A stretch of 49,703 nt of DNA from an uncultured Bacteroidia bacterium. GTDB taxonomy: Bacteria > Bacteroidota > Bacteroidia > Bacteroidales > F082. Under the pieces are notes generated by a model. That model saw only the letters and a list, made by a program, of their open reading frames with translations. It made no database searches and was not told the origin of the DNA. This document shows positions 1-7,527 of this stretch, piece by piece (the first letter of the stretch is position 1; each line of letters starts with the position of its first letter). Position numbers and translations under genes: made by a program. The DNA lies in the NCBI GenBank assembly GCA_902794155.1, contig CADBGN010000009.1, positions 1-49,703 of the forward strand, in the 5' to 3' direction.

Positions 1-63
1 GTTTTCGTCGTTCTCACGCAGGACGTAGGTCATCGTGACGACAGCTTGATCTTGGATTTTCAT
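1..63 (-). CDS. slyD: FKBP-type peptidyl-prolyl isomerase, SlyD-like (N-terminus only)
   Basis: The minus strand from 63 encodes 21 residues, MKIQDQAVVTMTYVLRENDE plus one, before the window edge. This matches the opening beta strand of SlyD-type FKBP prolyl isomerases, which typically begin MKI..n.vV.l.Y.L.d..G. Family role: cytoplasmic folding helper that isomerises Xaa-Pro bonds, often with an inserted chaperone flap and a His-rich tail; none of that is visible here. The start is the only ATG and follows an AT-rich stretch. The call rests on a short match, so it is moderate. Confidence 0.55.
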   Translation of the reverse strand, partial: MKIQDQAVVTMTYVLRENDEN

Positions 64-110
64 TTTATAACATTTTAATAATTAAACAATTAAATTCATC
101 GTTTTATTTA

Positions 111-275
111 ACTACAAATTTTACAGATTATACTGATTCCTATCAAAATTATGAGGATGCAAGCATCCTAATTTGTACAGATTCAGACTCCAGCTTACAG
201 ACCATCTGTACAAATTGGGCGCTTGCGCCTATGAATTCTTCTGTCTTAATCCGCTTCATCTGTGCAATCTGTAGT
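111..275. repeat. Nested palindromic intergenic element (REPIN/MITE-like)
   Basis: This gene-free gap (64-285) holds several levels of inverted symmetry. There is a 7-bp hairpin AGGATGC/GCATCCT at 154-169 with an AA loop. A perfect 13-bp inverted repeat AATTTGTACAGAT (170-182)/ATCTGTACAAATT (204-216) surrounds 21 nt. A hairpin GGCGC/GCGCC sits at 218-229. Imperfect outer arms lie at about 112-137 and 249-274 (CTACAaATT..ACAGAT.. against its complement). The layout is hairpin, long stem, hairpin. It may be a dispersed repeat, and it may also end transcription of the VWA gene at 286. Confidence 0.6.
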
Positions 276-285
276 TCCTTATCTA

Positions 286-2295
286 TCAATAACTGCCAAA
301 CATCTTCCGCAACAACCATTCCACGGCAGCCAATCCGATGAGGATGAAGAAAATCCACTTGGAGTGGATCAAGTCCTCGAAGCGACTCTCATGGTGTTCA
401 ACGGAGGTGATGCGCGAATCATTGTGCAAGTCGGCAAAAAGTTGCTGCAACTCGCGAGAGGTATAGCAGTTTCCATTGGTCAGACGGGCGATGGTGCGCA
501 TACGATCGATGTCGGCGGTAAGCTGCTGGGCCTCAATACCGATGGCCACCACACTAAAGGTGCCGTTCACATTGATCTTGCGCTCGCCCATCTGCGCTTG
601 TACCTTATAGGTATACAGGCCTTCGGGTAATAGGCCTGCGTTCAGTTCATAGTCGTGGTCGCGCTTCGAGAAGGTGTAGTCGTAGGTCTCCCCTGTTAGC
701 TTGTTCTCGATTTGAATGGTCAAATCGGGGTCGGTCACAAGCTCGTTGTTCGGGTTGCGCAACTCAGCGGTGATGATGACAGGCTCGTTGCTATAATAGG
801 TCTCCTTGGCGTAGATGGACGAGCCGTCGTTGGCCGAAAGCAACAGGTATTTCAGCGACTTGGAGAACATCTCATCAAACACGTCGTGGTTCTTGTTTTG
901 GTAATACTCATACAGCCTCCAACGCCAAATGTTAGTACCAAACAGGAAGGCCATCTTACGTTCGTCGTTAGCAAAGCTCAACAATGGCAGTCCCGACTTG
1001 ATGCCCATCACCTCTTGCAAGAGTAAGTCATCATGCGATTTCAATGTGTTGATTTCCAGATGCGGCAAGGCCAAAGGCGGGTATTTCGCGATGAGTTGCT
1101 CCGACTTCGAATCAAAGGTGAAGGTCGAGAAGGCCGTGTTTTGATGCGCCTTGACATCCATCAAGGTGTTGGTCGCGCCAGAATGCAAGGCAAAGACATT
1201 CTGTAATTTGCTTAACATATCACAGTCGGTGTCGTTGCCAATGATGAAGAAAACGGGGAGTTTCACGTTCTTGTCCAACTGTGTCTTCAAGGCATTGAAA
1301 TCCGTTCGCGCCGAAGGCACCTGATGCAGGATGACCAAGTCATAGTTGCTGAACTCGGGCAGCGTCTCCTTTCCGAAGCAGAAGTCCACCTCATAGTTGT
1401 CGTTGAGCACGCTACGCAAGGCGCCCAAGTCGGGATGCGGTGAGGCAGCCACACACAACAGCTTATATTTCTGGTCGAGCACCTCGACATAGATATGCCG
1501 CACATTATTGAGCAGTTGCTCCTCCTCAGCGATGCCGCTCACCTCGATGTCGATGGCCATTACGCCTTTCTTGGTGGCATCGAGCATAAAGTCGATTTCC
1601 TTGGAGAAGCGGTTGGAGGGAATCTCGATGTCGCGCTTCTCGATGAGGCGACCGCTTTCCAAGGTCGCGCCGAGCGACACCACCTTATTATAATGCACAT
1701 TGCGGATGGCGAGGTCGGGATAGGAAACCGTGTCGCCCAAAACGACGGTATGGATGGGGAACGGGAAGTCCTCCGCCACCAACTCCGGCTCAAAGCCACG
1801 GTTGTAGATACCATCGGAGAAAAGCAGCACCGCACCCACATTGCGCTTGTAATATCTTCTGTCCAAAGTCTTTATGAGCGACGACAAGTCCGTCAGTTGG
1901 TCGGAGAAGTCAAGTTGCTCGAAATCGCGGACTTCCTCGCCGAAGAGGTATTCATCGACTTGGAAATCAGCGTTCAAGTCTTTCCTAAACTGCTCAAATT
2001 GGGTCTGATAATCCTTTTTGTAAAACGCCGAATCCTTGCATAGAATGACGGACGAAGAATTATCGTGGGCAAGGATAATGGTTGGCGTTTCCACCGAGCT
2101 GAATTTCTGCCGAATCAAAGGATTAAAGAGCAGTAAGACCACCAAGCCGACCATCATCGTTCGCAGCGCAAACAAAATGATTGTCAATGCTTTGCCATAG
2201 TGTTGCTTCTTGTTGCGGAAATACAACACCGTAGCCGCCGCCAGACCAGCCAGCAGCGATAAGGCCAACATCCAGATGGGGATTCCGATGTTCAT
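286..2295 (-). CDS. Membrane-anchored von Willebrand factor A-like protein
   Basis: 669 residues. Two hydrophobic segments open the protein (about residues 7-25 and 36-60). A cytoplasmic-to-periplasmic VWA-like region follows, with a MIDAS-type DNSSS (Asp78, Ser80, Ser82) and LFSDGIYNRG further on. A last transmembrane segment (WIFFILIGLAAVEWLL) and a short basic tail close it. The shape resembles the BatA/BatB-like or glutamine-amidotransferase-like VWA membrane proteins of Bacteroidota; exact function is unknown to me. The reading frame extends to a GTG at 2304, but the ATG at 2295 is preferred because it lies about 14 nt from the expected transcription start set by the -7 box at 2316-2323. 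It is monocistronic, divergent from the lipoprotein at 2510. Confidence 0.75.
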   Translation of the reverse strand: MNIGIPIWMLALSLLAGLAAATVLYFRNKKQHYGKALTIILFALRTMMVGLVVLLLFNPLIRQKFSSVETPTIILAHDNSSSVILCKDSAFYKKDYQTQFEQFRKDLNADFQVDEYLFGEEVRDFEQLDFSDQLTDLSSLIKTLDRRYYKRNVGAVLLFSDGIYNRGFEPELVAEDFPFPIHTVVLGDTVSYPDLAIRNVHYNKVVSLGATLESGRLIEKRDIEIPSNRFSKEIDFMLDATKKGVMAIDIEVSGIAEEEQLLNNVRHIYVEVLDQKYKLLCVAASPHPDLGALRSVLNDNYEVDFCFGKETLPEFSNYDLVILHQVPSARTDFNALKTQLDKNVKLPVFFIIGNDTDCDMLSKLQNVFALHSGATNTLMDVKAHQNTAFSTFTFDSKSEQLIAKYPPLALPHLEINTLKSHDDLLLQEVMGIKSGLPLLSFANDERKMAFLFGTNIWRWRLYEYYQNKNHDVFDEMFSKSLKYLLLSANDGSSIYAKETYYSNEPVIITAELRNPNNELVTDPDLTIQIENKLTGETYDYTFSKRDHDYELNAGLLPEGLYTYKVQAQMGERKINVNGTFSVVAIGIEAQQLTADIDRMRTIARLTNGNCYTSRELQQLFADLHNDSRITSVEHHESRFEDLIHSKWIFFILIGLAAVEWLLRKMFGSY

Positions 2296-2315
2296 CGATT
2301 GCACTTATAAGGGCG

Positions 2316-2323
2316 CAAAGATA
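2316..2323 (-). promoter_or_regulatory. -7 promoter box for the VWA gene
   Basis: Minus strand reads TATCTTTG, a match to the Bacteroidota -7 element TAnnTTTG, 20 nt upstream of the ATG at 2295. Confidence 0.55.
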
Positions 2324-2436
2324 GGGAATTTTCGGAAAAAAAAGATATTACAAAATTTAGGAAGGTAAGTATTACTATATTTTCTGCACTTTCCACAGTT
2401 TGGAAAAATAAGTTTAGTCCATTCAGAAATATTATG

Positions 2437-2444
2437 TACTTTTG
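2437..2444 (+). promoter_or_regulatory. -7 promoter box for the small lipoprotein gene
   Basis: TACTTTTG matches TAnnTTTG. It lies 65 nt before the ATG at 2510, leaving a short AT-rich 5' UTR. Confidence 0.5.
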
Positions 2445-2509
2445 TGTTTGGAAATAGGTATGATTATATCGAACCCTATGTATTTATTAACCATAATACC
2501 TTATGTAAT

Positions 2510-2932
2510 ATGAAAAGAATCTTTATAATATTGATAGGAATGAGTGTTCTCTCCTCTTGTAACGACTATAATAAATATAATACCAACAACAACTTTTCTA
2601 ATAATGTAGTAAATGAAAAACCTACACCTCAAGCAACAATCGATGTCAACATAAATTTTGAACCAACGATTGAACTTACAGATGAAATCCGAAATACAAC
2701 TCTTGAAGAACTAATACAAAATGATACCAGAAAATTAGAAATAAATGAGTTCTCTTATTGGTTCGAGGGAGCAACAAAGAAGGTTCCAGCATCATCAAAT
2801 CTTGCAAAGGTTTATTATCTCGAAAGATTACATGAATTCTACGCATTAAATCACGAATACTACAATAAAGTAAAACGACCTTCTCGAAAAATTAATAACA
2901 ACACTGACACGTGGAAAGAGTATCTTCAGTAA
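2510..2932 (+). CDS. Small hypothetical lipoprotein
   Basis: 140 residues starting MKRIFIILIGMSVLSSC. The basic-hydrophobic leader followed by a lipobox (LSSC, Cys17) marks a lipoprotein signal peptide. The segment after the Cys is rich in Asn, Tyr and Lys and looks disordered. The C-terminal half is charged and helical, with no domain I recognise. A longer reading frame begins at 2444, but its first 22 residues do not form a signal and overlap the -7 box, so the ATG at 2510 is chosen. Base composition is more AT-rich than the neighbours, which could mean recent acquisition. It converges with the ATPase at 3143. Confidence 0.65.
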   Translation: MKRIFIILIGMSVLSSCNDYNKYNTNNNFSNNVVNEKPTPQATIDVNINFEPTIELTDEIRNTTLEELIQNDTRKLEINEFSYWFEGATKKVPASSNLAKVYYLERLHEFYALNHEYYNKVKRPSRKINNNTDTWKEYLQ

Positions 2933-3004
2933 CAAGCATTGCATGAACCAGCTCTTTTGGATTTGCAGCCCAAAAGCCTTAAACATCAGTAATACGAAAA
3001 AGAT

Positions 3005-3026
3005 GGCGCGGCATGATTGTCGCGCC
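3005..3026. terminator. Candidate hairpin between convergent genes
   Basis: GGCGCG (3005-3010) pairs with CGCGCC (3021-3026) across a 10-nt loop in the 210-nt gap between the lipoprotein and ATPase stops. A second weaker inverted repeat, CTTTTGG/CCAAAAG, lies at 2954-2976. Neither has a long U tract, so termination is a guess. Nothing else is visible in this gap. Confidence 0.35.
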
Positions 3027-3142
3027 TTCATCATTCAAACTTATACCAATACGAAGAGATAGACTACAAATTCAAGCAAAATTCAAATTGCAGATTCTCC
3101 TTTCCTCTTCCATTTGTGCTATTTCCTTAATCGAGCCAATGT

Positions 3143-4396
3143 TTACCCCAGCAGCCACTTCCAAAGCGGCACCACCTGAATGGTCTTGCCGTCCTTTTCC
3201 AAAACGGTTTCTTCGTCTTTGGTGATAATCATCAAATCGTTCACCTCCAAACGCTTGGAAACTTTGATTAAAGCTTCTGTTTCGCGTTGGAAAGTGCTTT
3301 CGTCTTGCAGGGAATAAGAGGCTTGAATAAGTTTTTTTTGCTCGGGCAAGTAGAAATCGACCTCCACGCCGTTATGGTAGAAATAAACCTCGTTCTTGTA
3401 TTTCCTTATCAAGTTAATGGCCACCATGTTCTCCAAAAGGTTGGCCTCTGGGTCGGGCAAAAACAGGTTGAGAATGCCATTATCAATGAAATAATACTTG
3501 CGTTGGGTGTTGCGTTCGGTCAATTTGCCGATGATGTTCTCCAACGGAAGCAACAGCCACGATTCGCACATGTAATTCACATAATCAATGACTGTATCAG
3601 TGCTGGCCTTTTTGCCAGTCGAACTTACCACATTAGCCAAACGGTTGTAGGATGAAGGCTGCTTTACGCTTTCAGCCAACTTTTTGGCCAAAATGCGCAG
3701 ACCAAAGTCATTGCGGATGTCGTAACGCGCAATCAAATCGCCAAAGAAAACCTTGTTGAACAATCCGCTGAGCCATGAGCGTTTGTCGGCCACATTCATC
3801 ACCTCGGGCAAACCACCGAAACGGAAATAAGTCTCGAAATGCTTCACAATCTCCTTTCTATGAAGGTGCAAGGCATTCTTTTCCTTCACGTTAATGCCCG
3901 AAAAAGACAAATACTCAGCAAATGAAAGTGGAAACACTTCCATAATCATATAACGTCCGCCCAAAGTGGTCGCGATCTCCGAACTCAACATTTTGGCATT
4001 GCTGCCGGTGATGTAAACCCTGTATTTTTGGTCGGCCAACCGTCGCGCAAATTTCTCCCAACCTTCAACAATCTGAATCTCGTCAAAGAAGAAAACAGGT
4101 TGGGTATCAAACATTTCCTCGTAAGCCGACTTAATGATGTCCAAATCGGCCAAAGTCATTATTCCCAAACGATCATCCTCAAAGTTGAAGTAGCAGATTT
4201 CCTCCATACGATGGCCTTTTTCCAATAATTGATGGATGCGCTGATACAACAAATATGACTTTCCAGCACGGCGCAAGCCCACAAGCACATAATTCAGTGC
4301 GTCTTCAAACGCGTAGTCGCGCTCAAAAAAGCTTACCGATGAAATAAAACGCTGATTTTCAACAATAATATCCTTAATCAAGTCCTTGCTTAACAT
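3143..4396 (-). CDS. AAA family ATPase with DUF4143 domain
   Basis: 417 residues. Walker A GLRRAGKS is at residues 40-47 and a Walker B-like VFFFDEIQ near residue 100. The C-terminal half has the DUF4143 restriction-endonuclease-like fold, including YHNGVEVDFYLPEQ and LIQASYS. This family (AAA_14/DUF4143) is abundant in Bacteroidota and archaea, often in many copies per genome; its cellular role is poorly known. The start ATG at 4396 sits 25 nt below a TATCTTTG -7 box and three tandem dyad repeats at 4433-4523, which suggests tight or self-control. The gene is alone in its transcript, so context gives no partner. Confidence 0.85.
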   Translation of the reverse strand: MLSKDLIKDIIVENQRFISSVSFFERDYAFEDALNYVLVGLRRAGKSYLLYQRIHQLLEKGHRMEEICYFNFEDDRLGIMTLADLDIIKSAYEEMFDTQPVFFFDEIQIVEGWEKFARRLADQKYRVYITGSNAKMLSSEIATTLGGRYMIMEVFPLSFAEYLSFSGINVKEKNALHLHRKEIVKHFETYFRFGGLPEVMNVADKRSWLSGLFNKVFFGDLIARYDIRNDFGLRILAKKLAESVKQPSSYNRLANVVSSTGKKASTDTVIDYVNYMCESWLLLPLENIIGKLTERNTQRKYYFIDNGILNLFLPDPEANLLENMVAINLIRKYKNEVYFYHNGVEVDFYLPEQKKLIQASYSLQDESTFQRETEALIKVSKRLEVNDLMIITKDEETVLEKDGKTIQVVPLWKWLLG

Positions 4397-4420
4397 GGTT
4401 TTTCGTGTTTTTTACGACTG

Positions 4421-4428
4421 CAAAGATA
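4421..4428 (-). promoter_or_regulatory. -7 promoter box for the DUF4143 ATPase
   Basis: Minus strand TATCTTTG matches TAnnTTTG. The first operator-like repeat starts 5 nt upstream of it, at 4433, so a bound protein would cover the -33 region. Confidence 0.55.
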
Positions 4429-4432
4429 TAAC

Positions 4433-4523
4433 TTTATCGATCATGTTCGATAAAAATATATACTTTTTATCGTTTATATTCGACAAAAATGCATTATTTT
4501 CATCGATTATATTCGATAATATG
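4433..4523 (-). repeat. Three tandem 33-bp operator-like repeats with internal dyads
   Basis: Three imperfect copies start at 4433, 4466 and 4499, an exact 33-bp period. Each has a dyad of the type TATCGA N6 TCGATA: copy 1 is perfect (4436-4453), copy 2 reads TATCGT..TCGACA and copy 3 CATCGA..TCGATA. The array abuts the -7 box of the ATPase gene. A 33-bp period is about three helical turns, so dimers would bind on one face of the DNA. This is inferred to be an operator array. Confidence 0.65.
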
Positions 4524-4607
4524 CCACAACTTGCTCCACAACTCGCAGAAAGCATTCAACACATGTGCGATTATCTTCTTTCAAGCTGTCAATGGTATAA
4601 TCATTTG

Positions 4608-5411
4608 TCAATCGTGATAATCGCTGTCTTTCCATTCGAACTTCACCGTCGCGGGCACAAGGTATTTGCCTATCTTGTAGTCAATGTTTGCCTTATGGGC
4701 CTGACTCAACTGGTAGCACCGTGGCACATAAAACATCTTTCCATCCTTGATGAAATGGGCACCCGTTTGATGAAAGCGAAAGGCGACATTTTTTGCGATA
4801 CACTGCTCGCGAAGGGAAAGTATCCAGTCGTAGTTGCATGGTCTTGCCTCAACCCCCGACTCACCACCTACCGACACTTCCTCTATCGTGTCATCGAGAT
4901 AAGGGGTAAGATCCATGGCTGTAATCAGAGGGGATGCAATGATGCTCTTGTGTTTGATGGGGAGCGACAAGAAAATGGGCAAGCGATAATCCGCCATCTC
5001 CTGATTCTCCACTGTACAGCCAACGATAACATTGTCATAGCCATCGCCCCAGTCGTCGGGTATGCACTCCATGAAACGGTCGATGCGCTTAGTGAAAAAG
5101 AAAAACCAGAGGTCGCTCCGCTGCTTCATCATTTGCCAGCATTCCGGGCGCCATTCATCCGCATCTTTTAGAAGAAAATCGGAAGTAAAGCAGGTAAACA
5201 CCAGTTTGCCGCTCTCTATCTTCCACGACTTGTCGCGCTTCCTCTTCATGGGCAGGTTGAAATTGCCCGTCTTTCTGCATTCGCTGCTTGATATCTCGCT
5301 GCCGTACATCTCATCCTGGCGATACACATAGCAATACTTACACCCAGGACTAATCTTGGTGCAACCGTGCCATGGATTCCAGTCAGCGTATATTTCCCAA
5401 TGCTCGGACAT
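4608..5411 (-). CDS. DUF5131 (phage Gp37/Gp68-like) family protein
   Basis: 267 residues. The opening, with WNPWHGCTKISPGCKYCY, is characteristic of the DUF5131 or phage Gp37/Gp68 family. The cysteines Cys17, Cys24 and Cys27 form a C-x6-C-x2-C pattern that resembles an iron-sulphur cluster site of the radical SAM type. Later segments such as VIVGCTVENQ and SVGGESGVEARPC are also family hallmarks. Members occur in phages and in bacterial chromosomes; the reaction is not established. No phage genes are nearby. It is divergently transcribed from the glycosyltransferase at 5476, with the two -7 boxes 12 nt apart. Confidence 0.8.
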   Translation of the reverse strand: MSEHWEIYADWNPWHGCTKISPGCKYCYVYRQDEMYGSEISSSECRKTGNFNLPMKRKRDKSWKIESGKLVFTCFTSDFLLKDADEWRPECWQMMKQRSDLWFFFFTKRIDRFMECIPDDWGDGYDNVIVGCTVENQEMADYRLPIFLSLPIKHKSIIASPLITAMDLTPYLDDTIEEVSVGGESGVEARPCNYDWILSLREQCIAKNVAFRFHQTGAHFIKDGKMFYVPRCYQLSQAHKANIDYKIGKYLVPATVKFEWKDSDYHD

Positions 5412-5431
5412 AAAGTCTCACGAAAAGTCCA

Positions 5432-5439
5432 CAAAAATA
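5432..5439 (-). promoter_or_regulatory. -7 promoter box for the DUF5131 gene
   Basis: Minus strand TATTTTTG matches TAnnTTTG, 20 nt upstream of the ATG at 5411. It is back to back with the plus-strand box at 5452. Confidence 0.55.
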
Positions 5440-5451
5440 AGAAAAAAAGCC

Positions 5452-5459
5452 TACTTTTG
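5452..5459 (+). promoter_or_regulatory. -7 promoter box for the glycosyltransferase
   Basis: TACTTTTG matches TAnnTTTG and lies 16 nt before the ATG at 5476. This supports the internal start over the longer frame beginning at 5356. Confidence 0.55.
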
Positions 5460-5475
5460 CGGAAATTTTGAACGC

Positions 5476-6237
5476 ATGAACACCCTTTCGGTCGTCATCA
5501 TCACCTTCAACGAGGAGCAAAAAATCACGCAATGCCTTGACTCCGTTAAGGATATTGCCGACGAGATTATCGTCGTTGACTCGCATTCCACCGATGCGAC
5601 CGAGGCCATCTGCGACCGCTATGGCGTGAAGTTCTTCAGCCAAGACTGGCTCGGCTATTCCGACCAAAAAAACCTTGCCGACGACCTCGCCACCTGCGAC
5701 CTCATCTTCAGCATCGACGCCGATGAAGCCCTCTCGGATGAGCTAAAACAATCCATCAAAGCGCTGAAAGACAAAGACATCGCCGAGAATGAGGTCTTCG
5801 CCATGAACCGCCTCAACAACTATTGCGGCCAATGGGTGAAAGGCTGCGGGCTTTATCCCGAGACCAAGATACGCATCTGGCGGCGCGGCTTCGCGGAGTG
5901 GGAAGGCATCATCCACGAATGGCTGAACTACAAAGAAACGCCTAAGAAAACCTTGCTGCGCGGCGACCTGCTGCATTATTCTTGGGACACACCCGAGGCC
6001 TTCCGCAAGCAGCAGTTCCATTTCGCCGAACTGGGCGCGCAGTCTTACTACGAACGCGGCAAGAAGATGGGCCTCCTGCCCTATCTTTTCAGCCCGAGCA
6101 TCAATTTCATTCGTACCTATATAATAAAAGGCGGCTTCCTCTACGGCAAGACGGGATTCAGCATCTGCCGCGTGATGATGCAGGCCAACCGACACAAATA
6201 CAACCTATTAAAAAAGAAATTAAAGGAGAAACCATAA
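5476..6237 (+). CDS. Family 2 glycosyltransferase, LPS-core WaaE-like
   Basis: 253 residues beginning MNTLSVVIITFNEEQ, the nucleotide-sugar-binding strand of GT-A family 2 enzymes. It continues with DEIIVVDSHSTDAT and the metal-binding DxD in SIDADEALS. The downstream YPETKIRIWRRG and the trailing basic helix are typical of the WaaE/KdtX-like beta-glucosyltransferases that add a sugar to lipopolysaccharide core, so an envelope glycan role is likely. The sugar and acceptor cannot be read from sequence. The frame is open from 5356, but only the ATG at 5476 gives a proper GT2 N-terminus and lies downstream of the promoter box. Confidence 0.85.
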   Translation: MNTLSVVIITFNEEQKITQCLDSVKDIADEIIVVDSHSTDATEAICDRYGVKFFSQDWLGYSDQKNLADDLATCDLIFSIDADEALSDELKQSIKALKDKDIAENEVFAMNRLNNYCGQWVKGCGLYPETKIRIWRRGFAEWEGIIHEWLNYKETPKKTLLRGDLLHYSWDTPEAFRKQQFHFAELGAQSYYERGKKMGLLPYLFSPSINFIRTYIIKGGFLYGKTGFSICRVMMQANRHKYNLLKKKLKEKP

Positions 6238-6373
6238 TGGGATTGCTTCGCAAGAAATACATCAAAAATCAATATAAAATCATTCAAAATCAATAAGATA
6301 GTTTTTATACAGATTTTAAAAGAATTTTTGAACGATTTCTTGTCCGCAGGACAATCACAAAAAGAAGAAAACC

Positions 6374-6946
6374 ATGGAAGAAGCATTTGAACAAGAAATA
6401 GAACGCACTGTTGCGGCGCTGAAAGCCGGAAAGACCATCCTCTACCCTACCGATACCATCTGGGGTGTGGGCTGCGACGCCACCAATAACAAGGCCTGCC
6501 TGAGGGTTTACGCCGTCAAGCAGAGGCCGCTCAACAAGAGCCTCATCATCCTCGTCGATTCGGTGGAAAGACTTCAGGATTACGTGGTCAATGTGCCAGC
6601 CATTGCCTACGACCTCATCAAGGGCGCTAAAAGTCCGCTGAGCATCATCTATCCCGAAAGCAAGAACTTGGCCAAGGCCGTTTCCGACGACAAGAGCATC
6701 TGCATCCGTGTGGTTGACAACGAGTTCTGCAAGGAAGTCATCCGTCGCCTCGGCAAGCCCATTACATCAACATCGGCCAACCTGACTGGTCAACCTTCAT
6801 CGATGATTTTCAGCGACATTTGCGATGAAATCAAAAACACGGTCGATTACGTGGTGCAACTCTACCACGACAGCTTCTGCAAACCCAAAAGCTCAACCAT
6901 CATCAAGTTGAATGAGGATAATACTTTTGAGATTTTGAGACAATAG
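6374..6946 (+). CDS. tsaC: L-threonylcarbamoyladenylate synthase (TsaC/Sua5 family)
   Basis: 190 residues. The enzyme makes threonylcarbamoyl-AMP from threonine, bicarbonate and ATP, the first step of t6A37 tRNA modification. Visible family marks are YPTDTIWGVGCDA near residues 25-37, the substrate-binding KQRPLNKSL and TSTSANLTG further on. It is the short YrdC-like form without the extra Sua5 C-terminal domain. The 136-nt gap before it holds a small hairpin TTGTCC/GGACAA at 6340-6354 and no gene. No cognate tRNA-modification genes are adjacent. Confidence 0.9.
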   Translation: MEEAFEQEIERTVAALKAGKTILYPTDTIWGVGCDATNNKACLRVYAVKQRPLNKSLIILVDSVERLQDYVVNVPAIAYDLIKGAKSPLSIIYPESKNLAKAVSDDKSICIRVVDNEFCKEVIRRLGKPITSTSANLTGQPSSMIFSDICDEIKNTVDYVVQLYHDSFCKPKSSTIIKLNEDNTFEILRQ

Positions 6947-6964
6947 CATTGTATATCAGAAAAA

Positions 6965-6972
6965 TACTTTTG
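6965..6972 (+). promoter_or_regulatory. -7 promoter box for the TonB-C gene
   Basis: TACTTTTG matches TAnnTTTG, 28 nt before the ATG at 7001. Confidence 0.5.
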
Positions 6973-7000
6973 CAACGTTAACACAAAAAATACAAAACTA

Positions 7001-7447
7001 ATGAATATAAAATCATTATTCGCATGCTTATTATTTCTCACGACATGTCTTTCCTATGCACATGCCCAACACGAAAGCGACTCCGTTGCTTTGACTAGCG
7101 TTAAAGAGATTGCAGCACCTGGTATTGACACAACCATTTATAACAATGTAGAAAAGATGCCGTCTTTTCCTGGTGGAGAGTTTAAGATGTACGAATTCCT
7201 CGCCATGAATATACGTTATCCTCAACGAGCCAGAGAAGACGGCTATAGCGGCACTGTCTTTGTTAGATTCGTTGTCGAACCCGATGGTAAGATAACAAAT
7301 ATTGAAGTTGCAAAAGGCGTGGGCGGAGGTTGCAGCGAAGAAGCTGTCCGTGTAGTCAAAATGATGCCGAACTGGATTCCCGGAGAGGCATTCGGAAAGA
7401 AAGTCAGGGTGACTTACACCTTACCTGTCAATTTCAGGTTGCAGTAA
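7001..7447 (+). CDS. Secreted TonB C-terminal-domain protein
   Basis: 148 residues. An N-terminal signal (MNIKSLFACLLFLTTCLSYA, likely cleaved after AHA at residue 22) is followed by a short linker and a TonB C-terminal domain. Domain marks include YPQRAREDGYSGTVFVRFVV, then PDGKI and a final YTLPVNFRLQ strand. Classic TonB transfers proton-motive energy from ExbBD to outer-membrane receptors and has an uncleaved anchor plus a long proline-rich spacer. Here the spacer is absent, so it may be a periplasmic stand-alone domain rather than a true energy transducer. It has its own promoter box and precedes the S41 protease. Confidence 0.8.
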   Translation: MNIKSLFACLLFLTTCLSYAHAQHESDSVALTSVKEIAAPGIDTTIYNNVEKMPSFPGGEFKMYEFLAMNIRYPQRAREDGYSGTVFVRFVVEPDGKITNIEVAKGVGGGCSEEAVRVVKMMPNWIPGEAFGKKVRVTYTLPVNFRLQ

Positions 7448-7499
7448 AACTTATCAAATCAATTACGTCGCAGCCAGAGAATGTGATAGAAAAATTATG

Positions 7500-7507
7500 T
7501 AACTTTG
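7500..7507 (+). promoter_or_regulatory. -7 promoter box for the S41 protease
   Basis: TAACTTTG matches TAnnTTTG, 20 nt before the ATG at 7528. It supports that start over the long upstream frame. Confidence 0.5.
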
Positions 7508-7527
7508 CAGGCCAAAAAATTCGGCCT

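Noticed and set aside
4433-4523. CRISPR-like array
   Set aside because: The copies are contiguous with no unique spacers and sit on a promoter.
4386-5171. 261-codon plus-strand frame running through the 33-bp repeats, encoding 11-residue FDKN-type repeats
   Set aside because: It is antisense to the well-supported DUF5131 gene for most of its length, and the repeats make an open frame simply because 33 is a multiple of 3.
6237-6296. 19-codon ORF (MGLLRKKYIKNQ...) overlapping the glycosyltransferase stop
   Set aside because: Too short, AT-rich and without features; coupling by TAATG alone is not enough.
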